In this document: piece by piece, positions 1 to 11,771 of the stretch
How the letters are laid out: each line of letters starts with the position of its first letter
Numbering within the stretch: position 1 is the first letter of the stretch
NCBI GenBank assembly: GCA_033675545.1
Contig: JAWDGP010006848.1
Coordinates: 977,501 to 1,041,500 of the forward strand
DNA from: Elysia crispata
Taxonomy: Eukaryota; Mollusca; Gastropoda; Plakobranchidae
Direction: 5' to 3'
DNA: 64,000 bases
Translations under genes and position numbers: made by a program
The notes under the pieces: generated by a model
Told to the model about the DNA's origin: nothing
The model's input: the letters and a program-made list of their open reading frames with translations, nothing else
The model's database searches: none

Positions 1-925
1 CTTTTCGGTCGTTTAAAATAGTAAAACCTTTCTCATTAAAATGACATTTAAACCAAAGGGGGGTGACAATTTGCAATGCTTGCTTATGAATATTTGAGGC
101 ATTTTTCTGGGCATCGATTTCTCTGTAGAATCAGTATTAGTAACAGGTCTACGCTATCCACTGTATTACTTTCACTAAAAATACAGCAGGCGCATGGTTA
201 TTTTAGCGACTCAGAACCGTCAAGCTGTATCGATCCGCAAAAATCGACTCATCAAAAGCTTGAAATATAACCGATTACTTTGGATATCTATTACAACTTT
301 TTTTAAAGGATTACAATTTTTTTTACCATACACCAGCCTAATTTCTTTGAATTCGTTTGATTAAGTAGGAAAACGACGATCTCCGATTACTCCACGCTAT
401 AGCATTGCCTTGTTCCAGGCAGTTTAGTCAGATTATCTATTGGAAAGCTTGTCTTAAAGATAAAATAAAGATATGCACTGGCCATCGCGACCTCCCGCCG
501 AAATAGCAACATGCAACATATAAAGTGTATCATAACACTCCAATATTTATCACAACTTAGAAAATGCACAATGTATCATAATCCGCAGGCTAGAATAGAA
601 GTTTGAACATATCAAATGCATATCGAATTGGGGTATGAGCCGTAAGCACCGGTTTATATTTGCCAATCATTAAAATGCTTTACAGACATGCTACAAAAAG
701 TTCAAAATCTAAGCCTTTGCTCCGTCACTGATCAGCATCTTCTCAGAACATCCACTTCTCTTCAAGCATCAGCTGTTCATCTAGGTGGCGAAGCGGTGAG
801 ATCTGAGATCTGAGATCCAGCAAAGCAATGAATCATAACTGATAAACCAATTTTATCTTTCAATCCTTTCTTTGATGTGTGGCTTCTTAATCTCATCAGT
901 TATTCTACATTTTCTGTCCTCTCAG
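1..925. other. Left-edge intron sequence of the gelsolin-like gene
   Basis: AT-rich sequence ending in the acceptor at 925. I see no exon carrying the missing N-terminal GLQIWRI-type sequence. The only structure noted is a short GAGATCT tandem near 798-816. Confidence 0.4.
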
Positions 926-1000
926 AACTTCAAGGTGGTTCCTTGGCCAAAGGAAGACTATGGCAGATTTTACGACGGTGATTCATACATCATTCTAAAC
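926..1000 (+). CDS. Gelsolin-like, first exon in window (G1)
   Basis: 25 codons encoding the G1 core [20 protein letters not shown] followed by YIILN. It is preceded by a pyrimidine tract and CAG and followed by GTAAGT. Enters and leaves in phase 0. Confidence 0.9.
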
Positions 1001-1933
1001 GTAAGTTGTCACGGTCTCTCTATCCTTATCTCTTTCGCTTCCCCATCATTAATATCTTACACATCTCTTTTTTTTCAGTCTATGTGATTCTCTGTTACTC
1101 TAGATGTCCCACCCTTCCTCTCATGTTCTCTATTTATTTGTTGTTGTTGTTTTTTACGTTTTATCTTTCTATTAATGTACGCCATCTTTCTGATTTTTTT
1201 CCTCCCCTGTCTATTTTTATCCCTGCTTCTGTTTGTCTGTCCGTCTGCCTTTATTTATTTCTTCTTTCTGTCTCCTCCTCAGAACTTCTGGCTTACCATT
1301 GCTTGGTTTAAATTAGTCAGACTAAAACAAGCCTGATGTAAGAGGTCAATTTAAATGTCATTCTGTCCTCTCCTGGGCATTGCTACAAGTTCAAAATCAC
1401 AATACCATTTACGCCATTACCTAAACCACCACAAAGACTGACTATTTTGCTTTGAAATGTGTTCGCAGACATACAAAGAGGAAGGTAGTGACGCATTGCT
1501 CTATGATGTCCATTTCTGGATTGGCAAATACAGTACACAGGTGAGCTAAAAAATTGTCTTGGTTTCTTGTAGGTTCAGAAATGTTATTCAATGAAAAGCT
1601 CTGTCCCACCACATTCTGGTATCAACGTGTACTATACGTTGAGGTTATGAATAAATCAATCAAACCATCTTTCGATTTATCAATGAATGATTGTTCGTTG
1701 AATAAATTTGTTTTATGCTACCTTGTAGAAACATTTCAGGGAGTCATAATTATGCGAGAAGAATAAGAGAGAAGAATATAGAGGACTTTTTACAATGATT
1801 AGTTATTAGTTATGAAGCCCATTATGAAGCTGCAGAGCAGAATGTACTCATTGCTGTAGCTGCAAGTCTTGCTGTGATCAACATTATCTTCAGTTAGTTT
1901 GCAATCCTAGCATTCCCTCTAATTGGACTGATC

Positions 1934-2029
<96 letters not shown>

Positions 2030-2838
2030 ACACACAAACATACAAACACACTCTTTCTCCTCCTCTTCTCCTCACTTAAAATAATTTTCACCTTATCACT
2101 AACAACTCCATCACCTGCCAAGACCTGTCTTTGTGAGAACCAACACAGCCTTCTGTCGAACAAGCACTCTGAATCCACAGAAAACAACCAAAAATTTGGA
2201 ATGACTCAAACTACAAATTCAAATTTGTAACACTTTAGTGTGTGATGTTTGTGGGCACACATCATTCGTGCCATTTACAACGCTTAACGAGTTACAACAA
2301 AACGCTTTGAAGATGCTTGAAGGAGTTGGGTTCAATTTCCGATAACATAATTGCGCATAGCTTTGTTTGCTCGCCCTGCTTGACAACACAAATATGATGG
2401 CCTCGCAGGATAATATGAGAGCTTGCATGTAGCTGAAAGTTGTAGAAACAAAGCATTAAATGGGTTAATAAGGAAGATGGCCATATTCTAGAAGCTGGAG
2501 AACGTGGTAATGTATTGAAACGAGAATGATGAAATGTATTAGAAGTTGTTAATAGAGATGCAGAAAAAAAGCAGTAGGCAGTGAAATTTGGAGAAGCTGA
2601 GTTTAAAGGAGAGAGTGGCAGGAACAGACAGAAAGTATTAAGACGGACGAGGAGATAAACGCATAGAGAGGAGGTGGCAAAGAGAGACATAGAGAGGGAC
2701 ACAGACTGGTAGACAGATAAATAGACGGTCGGATAGATAAAAAGATTCACGAAATTATATAAAGACAGAGAAAAAAGGAGAAAGAGAACAGAATAATGAG
2801 AGCGATGGATAGAACGGAAAAGAGGTACACAAAGAAAA

Positions 2839-2919
<81 letters not shown>

Positions 2920-5900
2920 GAGTGGGGGAATGGGTTAGCAGCCGTTACAACTACAGATGCTGGTTTATTGAAAGATATACAGATATCGAAACTCAAATGT
3001 AGATAAATAGGCTGATCCCAGAGAATAGAAAATGAAGAGATAGTGACAGAAACGTAGACAGTAGGATGACTTCAATGCTAAATTTTCCGCGCCTTTTTCT
3101 CACCAATTCGGACCGCCAATCTAAGTAGCAGTCTCGTGTGATGATTTGTCCATGATTCAGGTTGTCAGTCATAATTATACTTTCACAATCCCAGAAATCT
3201 GACAGCATGCCCTCTCCTCTTGATGGGTCACCTTTGTCTTCTTTGGTGACAGAGAAGAGGTGGAACATTTTTTTTTTTTTTTTTGTTCTGGATCAAAATG
3301 TTTCATCTATAGCCACCATGTTTTTAAAGAAATATGTCTCATTGGACTATTCGAAAAAGAACTTTGCAGGACTCAACCCCCTGCTTCTTCTGCTCCATGG
3401 TCAAAATGCGAGGTACCTACAGCGTAGAAATCTTTGTCATGTTGAGATGGTCATGGAGAATCAGTTATATTGACCTGACACTGATTTCGGTTTCACTTAA
3501 GAGCTGTTTGCCATCGAGCGTTGATTTTGCATACCTGTTTCTTCACTGTGATAATATTATCTTCAGTTATTACAAAATTCAGATTTGGGAATTTTCTTAC
3601 CCAGTATGTCACAGTATTATATCAAGGAGATTTGTCACTATAAATTTGGACCGCTTCCTAAGAATATCAGAAGGGAATTTTCCTTGCAAGTTTAAAAATG
3701 ATAACCGAGCGATATTCAACTGGCTCCTTGACTAAGCTTTAGTATAGAAATACGAACGATTTGTTACTTTGGTTTCATTAAACGCGCGAACAATTATTTA
3801 ATTAACGTAGGATTTTCTCGAAAATTTGCACATTGCGTTAAAAAAAAACGATCTTAAGGCTGGCAAAATTCCAATACTCTACCATGATTTCTTCTTATTC
3901 AGACCAAAGATTTCTTGAACCTCCTCGTAGGGATAGAAAAACAAGAATGAGTAATTTTGTATCGTTGTTTTTTTTTTAATGTTGATCTGTTTTTTGAACC
4001 TGAATCCTTTCTCCTTAGCTCCAAGACAGATGGATGCATGGAAAGATAGGCAAAAAGAAAATATGTTGATATTGTTTTTTTTATTGATGTTTATCAACCT
4101 GAACCTTTTCTAGACGATAATTTGTACAGCCACAACTGCTCTGTATAGCAGAGTAATGCAAAATGCTTATTAAAGTTATTTTCAGCCCTATTGGTGGCGA
4201 CTAACGTCCATGTAACATGCTATTGTAACCTCTACAGTAACAAAAGTAAAGCTCATTCCAAACTTATTGATAGTGCTGCTGGAATAAGATCTATCCCTAT
4301 CACCACAGCTCAGGCTAGGATTCGAACACTGGGACTCCGTTTGTCATATCAGCATGGTGTATCCACTCAGCTATCCCTTGCGCTTATAGGGAGATTGATA
4401 AATAGACAGACATAGATAGATAAACAGACAGGCATAGAAATAGACAGACGACACACACGTTATTAGCTAGAGGGGCAGGCTTAATTGCACCTTGTATGGT
4501 TGAACAATGGAGAAGCATTGATAATTATTTGAGAATCCTAGCCTTAGTTAAAGGCCGCTTCACCCACTAAGTGATTTTAGTTTGAGTCTTAAGTTAGAGG
4601 ATAGGGAGATGCATATTCTAAGTACTGGTAAGACTCAACTAAATCCAGTCAAGTTAAAGCTTTTGTCGTTTATAAATCTACACCATCAAATCATAAATCC
4701 CTCAATGTGCTTTTACAATTCAACACAAATCTAATCTATATTGAAGGAGCATTGTCACTTATCCTCCATATATGATGATAAACATGTCAATTAAGATAAA
4801 CATGCTGATGACCTTTTATTTCCTTATTGCCAGGATGAGTATGGCACAGCAGCATATAAGACCGTCGAGTTGGACACTCTTTTGGATGATGTGCCCATTC
4901 AACACAGAGAGGTACAAGGAAATGAATCGGAGCTCTTCAGATCTTACTTCAAGACTATTGAGTAAGCTGTTGGGAGTGTTGTAAAATATTAACAACTTAG
5001 TCTTTATATGCATTTTATTTAGTCCTTTATTCATTTTGAAAGGAGTGAAAGTCAAGAGATAATGATCTTTACCTTTTATTTACGGCATAAAAGAAAATCA
5101 AATGTTATAAAGAGAGGAGCACATTTAAGGCCATTTTGGCATATACATCCGATTTGTTCTTTTATGCATTGTGTTTGCAGTGGCACAGCTCATCAATCAT
5201 TCAAGTGTGAAAGTTACGAACACCAAGTCTTTGATGTTTGCTAATGGTGTCAGGCGGTCTTACAAATAGTCTTTAATTCATATACTGCAATAATAGAACT
5301 TAGTTTCCTTTAGATTTTTCAAACACTGGCAAACCAACAAAGTGCAAGCTTTGAATTTGTGTGTGAATCCTAAGGTTTGAATTCTCTTTACGGATCAGCA
5401 AGACCTTTGAGTGATCACAAGGGTGTGAATGATTCGTAGATGACACTTATGTAATTTTGAGTTGTGTTAGTTTTTCTGGCTGGATGCAAATGCACTTTAA
5501 AAAACGTTGATTGTCATCAGGCTGATGCGAGGTGGTGCTGAAAGTGGTTTCCGCCATGTAACTCCCACAAACTACAAACCGCGACTTCTACATTTTCATG
5601 GTGACAGATTCGGTGTGCAGGTTAAAGAGGTAAGAAGGTCTTCTGTTATGTGTGATCTCTACCAAACAAACTGCTTGATCTTACATAACAATTAACAGCA
5701 ATGTAAATAAAACCCTAGATTGAAAAAAAAATGCAGAGGCGAGGATGAGGTTAAAACAATTTGCTAATTTATATTAAAAAATTTTTGACAGAAGTCTCTC
5801 TCACTGTTTTGAAAAAAAACCAGGCAGCTATAAATACAGAATCAAAGACATTTCATATCAAAGCTTGATAGAATCTTGATAGAATGATTGAAAGAGTGGA

Positions 5901-8900
5901 AGAAAATTTAGAAGAAAAAAAAACTACTGAAAAAAATGCAAGTTGTCAAGACTGAAGATAATATGATTGGAAGCACTGTATACAAAACACGAAACAAAAA
6001 ATTGTCATAATTCTAGATTACAATGAGGAACATGAAATAATGTCAAAGTTTCATACTTATGAATGAGATAAATAACCAATTCCAGAATTGAGATATTTTC
6101 TTTTGTTATATTCGCGACATATATATATTAGATACAGCGAAGTGCAAGTCTTCTTGATAACACGGATGTGTACATTCTGGATCTTGGGTTGAAGCTAATA
6201 CAATGGAATGGTTCTGGCAGCAATAAAGATGAGAGGTTCAAGGTAAGTGAATTGGTTTTTTTCCTCCATGTTAATAAAGACAATTCTTCAAAGATTTCTT
6301 GAGGCAGTAGGCTGGCAAGAAATGTCTGGTGGTTATAAAACATTTTGATAACTAAATAAGAGCATTTTTCATTTCATATAGTTATAACTCCTAAACTACA
6401 ACCTCTGGCTTTTACACTTCTATAATGATAGATAGACTCCATGAAATATAAACTACAGATCATCTTATGCATAACAAGATGATTGTGTAAATCTGTAACA
6501 AAATATCTAAATCACTTGGAAATATTTTTAATTCTTAGCTATTATTAATCCATTTATTATTCTATGTAAGTCATATGCATATGTAATAATAGTGCTTCCT
6601 CTTTCCAAAACTAAGAATTTTGGTACAAAAAGTCTGTGAGGAGGATTGAAACCATTAAAAAAAAACTCTTGAACATTTAATCAAGGCATTAATAAGTTTA
6701 TTTGCATATATATATGTATATATATCATTAATTTACAGTATATGTCTTTTATAACTGCAGGCTGCCAAGTATCTGCATGCTATTGTTGACAGGAGAGCAG
6801 GAAAACCCAAAACTGAAGTTCTTGATGAAGATTGTGATGATGTAAGTCAAGAAAACTTCTTATAAATGTACTTTAATCTCATACATTGAACTTTGCATGT
6901 AATCATTTTATATGCTTGTTTAATTCTGGCATTTTTTTGAACAAATAAAATCTGTAAAATTTAGGCTAGCTGCAATTTGGTTTCATGTTTGGATTATAAT
7001 TAGTTTGGTTTACCTGTAGAGTTAAGATATTACGATGAGAATTCTTTTAATGGAATATTTTAAGGTTATGCTGTACAGTAACAAGTTCACATTAAGTCTA
7101 TAGTTATACATATTTATTAATACCTCTATCATGAGTTTAAGCTTTTATGAGTCTCCGTTAACTGTGCATGTCTTTATAATGCATAGCTTGTCTCAGCCAA
7201 TACAACCATTTATTCTAGATTGAAAAAAAAAAAAACAGTGTTAAAAATCATATGAAAACTAATCTTGCAAAGATATAAATTACATACATTGCAAAATTTA
7301 TTCGCCCTAAAAGTTAAGAATGAAATATCTGTTGTACAACTTTATCTAAAATGTTCAAAATATTATTAGAAATTTAGCATGTATCTTTCTCTGCACTTTG
7401 ATCTTAGAAAGTATTTGGACCACATGTGAATCAAATTTAGAGTACATTGTGCAAGGTAAACCCTAAATATTTAAGGTTACAATGCTTATAACGTTGTTTT
7501 ATAATTTCAATGCATCATTGTGTTACAAATGAAAAAAAAAATAGTTTTGTAGCTTTGTCTTTCTATTCTTAACTATGAATACTTACATTCTCTAATACCT
7601 TTTTACAGGGAGAATTTAAGGATCACTTGGATGAGGCTGGGGAGAAAGAGGTGACCTTCTCTGCAGCTGATAAAACTAAACAGCTTTACAGGTAAGCTTG
7701 GTCTATTGAATAAAGCATTAGGTGTTAATTTTTATGTACACACTCCTACTTATTTATCATCCCAAGCAGTGTCCAGTTTAATGACAACTATGTGGTGAAA
7801 AAAAGTCTAGCCTGTGTCAACTCTCATTTGAATAACTTTTATGGACAAATACATATAAAATATTTATACTGATAGATCGTTTTTTTTATTCAACTTCAAT
7901 AGTTAAGAAAGCAAGTACATTTAAATTCTTAAAACAGGTGCCCATTTGAGGTAGTATATTTTCTTGAAAAAGTAACTAATATAAAGAATATCTTGGTTGC
8001 ATATACATTCACAATGCAGGGACAAATAAGAAGAGAGCATGTTAAAATATCCTGTCCATCCCAATGTACACAATGTACAGCGATTGTTCTAAAAACTGTC
8101 AAATGTTTCATTTATCATTTATCAAGTCATATAATTTTCCTATTCATTTATATTTTGTATCCTGGTGTATCCTGATATATATGTATTGTATTTCTATTGA
8201 CTAAGTTTTAAAGGTCCCAATTCAATATGACCGTTACTGTTAAGTAGTTTTTAGCCACTACACATTAACTTCATTTATGTTTCACCTAATATGTCCTGTT
8301 AAGGTAAAAAAGAAAAGAAAAATCTTGTGCTCACTTTTCTTCCTTTCAAGGTTTTTTTTTTTTTATTTCTGTGAAATGGTTTAGACCACTTGAGTTAGCA
8401 ATTCCTGACAAATTCAAAATGAGGTTTCAGTCTTGAAGAATTTTAAGGGCAAATGTTTACCTTTGGTCTGTGGTATAATTTAATGATTCAATGATTTAAA
8501 TTTTAATATATATAGTTTGAAGATAAATTGAAAAAATTATACATATATTGATGCTACATTTTTTTTTTTTAAATAGTATATATTTTAGTCACAAGAGTTA
8601 TGAAATGTTTAAACTTTAAAATTGTGAGGTCTTGTATATGCAGATTGTCTGATGAAAGTGGCAAGATGAACTTCTCTCTGGAAAAGGCTGGCTCCATCAA
8701 AAAGTCAGATTTGGATACAAAGGTGAGAAAGAAAAGCTGTTTAAAAAAAAATATATATGATCTTAATTTTCGAGCTGAGTTACCACTGATCCATATGAAG
8801 TGGACCTTTTAATTCAATATTGGGAAAAAATATTTCTGAAACATACTCTTTTCATCCTTTATACATGTAACAAATAATATAATTCATGCAATAGAGGTGA

Positions 8901-11771
8901 TATAACATGATAAAACATGTTAGATATGAAAAGTGCTACTTGCCAAAATGAATATCTAAACTCATAAGTACTGTTAAAGGCATGTCTGCATATACTTGTC
9001 TGGCTCTACAGTTTTCCGCAGCCACAATGGCAAAATTGCAGCCGCAAAATTTGGGATTTTCGGTTTTTTTTCTTTGTCTCTATTAAAAAAAATAATTAAA
9101 AAAAGAAATTGTGCGTGTCAGCTTGTCCAAACCAACAGAAACGCCAAGAAGAGTTCCAAAAAATAAAGCACTACAATTGGCAAAAATGAAAAACAAAAAA
9201 AAAAAGTTCTCGAAGTTTTAAAGATTCTTTCAGTTTCACTTGTAAACACTGCCGTACATGACTACAGCAAACATCTAGATCAATGGTTCTTAACCTGGTT
9301 TCGATCGAACCCCTGGGGTTTGGTGGGTTGATCTCAGGAGTTAAGCAGAGACAGTAAAGAAACATACATCTACATCTTGAATTTGAAAAAAATTGTATTT
9401 TATTTTTCAGTAAAGAGGGGTTCGGTACCTACAACAAGATTTAGAACCACTGATATAGATCTACATCTATTTCTTAACTACTTCCTGCCTTAATCTGCCT
9501 TAATATTTTCAAAAAATTATGTCCACACCATGGATTAATTCCTACTTAATAAATATGGAAAGAATGTCTCTGCCCTACAACGGCATTCAGAGTTCACGAG
9601 CCGGACCCATGTTACTGGAAACAAACTGTTTTGCACGTCTTGTAACTTAATCCTAGACCATGGTCAAAACTCGTCTGTGGAGTCGCACACAAAGTCCATT
9701 CGACATAAGAGTTCCATGAAAAGGCTTGCAGAGGATGAATGTGATCTTCATTCAAACAAAAAAAAAACATAGTAGGCTCACCTTGGTTTTTCGTTAAGTT
9801 GCATCTGATCTACTCTGGCAATAAGTCCAACACATTATTTCTTAATTAGAGCGTGTATACACGTGTATCTTTCTTGGTATCAATCATATGCGTTATGGTA
9901 ACTGTTTTAAATGTTCTCAGTCCAAATTAACATGTTTTTTTTATTTCTTTTTGTGTGACAGCCAATATGGATGTAGCCTATCATATAAAGATGTATAAAA
10001 ACGATTGATTTTTGCTAATCAATTTCTCTAAGTATGCACAACTAAATAAGATTTAAATTATCAATATTTCTTGCTTACATCAATATTTGCCTGTCAATTT
10101 GACCAAGCCAACTTCGTGAGAGATAGTAATATACAGTTGTAGTTGTACATTTTTTTTCACAAAATTTGCTGTTTCAAATGGCAAAATTCTGCTGGGTCAG
10201 TCAAGTGCTCCTTATGTTCTTTTTTAATCTGGATTGAAAAGGGGTGGGGTTTAGGAATAGAAGTCAAAACTTCAATTTCATTGTTGCTCAAAGTGAGTCC
10301 TTTTATGCAGAACTCAGATTATTTATGGAGGGCATAAACTTTTTTAAAGTTCCAATTTGATTTCTTGTTATTCCCTTTTATACTGTACTTATAACTTTGA
10401 AAATAAAATGAATGGAAGTGCATTCAATGACAGCCTCTTTCTCATAGAAATTTAATCATGAATTTTGTACTAAATGTTATTGTTTTCTCTGAGGAGAATA
10501 CAATTGAAAATCAATTTTTAAGCCTTTGCTTTACTTTGCAGGATGTATTCATTTTGGATGCCAAGTCAGAATTGTTTGTCTGGATTGGAAAAAAGACGTC
10601 TATGAGCGAAAAGAAAAATGCCATGTCTTATGCCCATGTGAGTCTGATGTTCTTCATATATCAAGTGTGCAATCATCATGAAAGTACATATTCTTTAGAA
10701 ATAATGCATGTGTTGCACATGCTGTATCAATTTTTTTTTAGACCTCATTCTTTTGAATCTGTCTGCCTTTTAATAACAGAAGATTCATATTTCCTCAAAC
10801 TTCTGCTGTCTTATTTTTTATTGCTAAATAAATTTTTAAAAATTATATTTTGAGTGAATATAAAGAGAAAACTTAAAGACAAACTTGCTAAGAATTGAGA
10901 TTCTGCAGTTTATACCTTTTCAAAATAATTGAATATCATAAATAAAAAAGGTATTTCATTATTTTGATAAGCAGAAGCAAACATAGGTGTAAGATGAAGC
11001 AGTATTAACTTATAGGCATCAGGTATATCAGGTAATATCAAATCAAGGTTGACCATGGATCAATAAGGCTAGAAAAAAACATTCAAAGTGTAATAAAAAT
11101 TTGTGCTATACCTTCAAAGTGATCTTACTCTCTCTGTTATAACAATTCTGGGTCCAAACAAGAAAAGTTTTCTTACAGTCTGATTTAAACATTGGGAAAA
11201 GTGATGTTCCAGAGGTTCAACGTTTTGCTACTGTATGTGTTATTTACACAGGCAAAGAAAAATAAGCTTCCTTTTACTGTTAATCAATTAATTTTTAAAA
11301 AATGCCTTTAGCTTACTCACAGATTGAGATCCCTTTTCAAACATAAATATTAAATTGTTTGCTGATAAAAGTATTGATTATGAGCGAGAACTTTTCTTTG
11401 CAAAGTTTTTTAAAAATCATTTTACTTTAATAGTAATAGTTGTTCATTTTTCCCTTGTCAATCAAATGTATGCATGATGCAATGAGCAAAGGAATTTTTT
11501 TTGTTTTTTTGCAGTCTTCCTAAACCAAAAACTTAATGTAGAAACACATTTGAGAGGATATGATTATGAACAAAAATGCATCCAGATAATTAATCCTTAA
11601 TGATGTGTTCTAATTGTTGCTTAAAAATTGTAATCAAGCATGACAGCTCTGACTTTTGGCTTTTCCAATCAACAGACTTATCTGCAAAGTACAGATCATC
11701 CTCTGGTTCCCATCAGTTGCCTTAAAGAAGGAAGTCATGTCAGAGCATTTGAGATGGCAATTGCTGCCTAA
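926..11771 (+). CDS. Gelsolin-like actin-severing protein (three-domain), 5'-partial gene, 10 exons in window
   Basis: Calcium-regulated protein expected to sever and cap actin filaments in the cytoplasm. Coding exons: 926-1000, 1469-1540, 4834-4961, 5521-5629, 6132-6242, 6761-6841, 7609-7691, 8644-8722, 10542-10637, 11676-11771 (TAA). Joined they give 309 residues with all splice phases matching. Three gelsolin repeats are visible: G1 (about 1-90; [47 protein letters not shown]), G2 (about 93-190; [42 protein letters not shown]) and G3 (about 215-309; [30 protein letters not shown]). It ends EMAIAA-stop, as in annelid and mollusc gelsolin-like proteins of about 370 aa, so roughly 50-60 N-terminal residues are missing; no exon for them is visible in 1-925. 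The three-repeat length resembles severin/fragmin rather than six-repeat gelsolin. Introns hold microsatellites, a SINE head and an hAT element. Family assignment is firm; paralogue identity is not. Confidence 0.92.
1469..1540 (+). CDS. Gelsolin-like exon (G1)
   Basis: 24 codons, [20 protein letters not shown] then YSTQ. CAG acceptor, GTGAGC donor, phase 0 at both ends. Contains the hallmark FWIGK strand of a gelsolin repeat. Confidence 0.92.
1937..2024. repeat. (CT)n microsatellite
   Basis: About 44 nearly perfect CT units in the gelsolin-like intron 1541-4833. The short reading frames across it are artefacts of the repeat. Confidence 0.97.
2844..2915. repeat. (GA)n microsatellite
   Basis: About 36 GA units in the same intron as the CT array at 1937-2024 and in the opposite orientation. 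Confidence 0.97.
4300..4400 (-). mobile_element. tRNA-derived SINE head
   Basis: On the minus strand there is a perfect RNA polymerase III A box (TAGCTGAGTGG, 4373-4363). 34 nt further on is a near-perfect B box (TGTTCGAATCC, 4328-4318). The flanks do not pair as an acceptor stem and there is no clear anticodon arm, so this is a SINE or tRNA relic rather than a working tRNA gene. Exact ends are not defined. Confidence 0.6.
4834..4961 (+). CDS. Gelsolin-like exon (end of G1)
   Basis: 128 nt, beginning [19 protein letters not shown] and including [10 protein letters not shown], the conserved calcium/actin helix region. Donor GTAAGC overlaps the apparent in-frame TAA, so the exon stops two bases into the Glu codon (phase 2). 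Confidence 0.92.
5521..5629 (+). CDS. Gelsolin-like exon (start of G2)
   Basis: Completes the split Glu and continues [18 protein letters not shown] and [17 protein letters not shown], the diagnostic G1-G2 linker. CAG acceptor, GTAAGA donor. Confidence 0.93.
6132..6242 (+). CDS. Gelsolin-like exon (G2 core)
   Basis: 37 codons, phase 0. Reads [20 protein letters not shown] then [12 protein letters not shown], a textbook G2 core. TAG acceptor after a TA-rich tract, GTAAGT donor. Confidence 0.93.
6761..6841 (+). CDS. Gelsolin-like exon (end of G2)
   Basis: 27 codons, [20 protein letters not shown] then LDEDCDD. This matches the helix and acidic stretch that close G2. CAG acceptor, GTAAGT donor. 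Confidence 0.9.
7609..7691 (+). CDS. Gelsolin-like exon (G2-G3 linker)
   Basis: 83 nt, [20 protein letters not shown] and on to KQLYR. This variable linker runs into G3. CAG acceptor, GTAAGC donor, leaves in phase 2. Confidence 0.87.
8644..8722 (+). CDS. Gelsolin-like exon (start of G3)
   Basis: 79 nt completing Arg and continuing [33 protein letters not shown] is a strong family motif. CAG acceptor, GTGAGA donor. Confidence 0.9.
9281..9452. mobile_element. Non-autonomous hAT element (MITE) with target duplication
   Basis: A 172-bp insertion in the gelsolin-like intron 8723-10541. The ends are inverted: left CAATGGTTCTTAACCTGG; right, read inward, CAGTGGTTCTAAATCTTG. Flanking 8-mers are ATCTAGAT (9273-9280) and ATATAGAT (9453-9460), matching at 7 of 8 positions as expected for an hAT 8-bp target duplication. 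It has no coding capacity. Confidence 0.8.
10542..10637 (+). CDS. Gelsolin-like exon (G3 core)
   Basis: 32 codons, [20 protein letters not shown] followed by [12 protein letters not shown]. Phase 0 at both ends, CAG acceptor, GTGAGT donor. Confidence 0.93.
11676..11771 (+). CDS. Gelsolin-like terminal exon
   Basis: 31 codons plus [23 protein letters not shown] then [11 protein letters not shown]. Ends at the family's usual C-terminus. The first AATAAA downstream is at 12077-12082. Confidence 0.92.
   Translation, partial: TYLQSTDHPLVPISCLKEGSHVRAFEMAIAA

Noticed and set aside
1006-1311. 101-residue frame rich in Phe, Leu and Ser
   Set aside because: It starts at the exon donor and runs through T-rich intron; no homology.
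2292-2996. 234-residue frame on the minus strand
   Set aside because: It runs through the GA/CT microsatellite, lies in an intron and matches no family.
4300-4400. Functional tRNA gene
   Set aside because: The A and B boxes are good, but the ends do not form an acceptor stem and no proper anticodon arm is seen.
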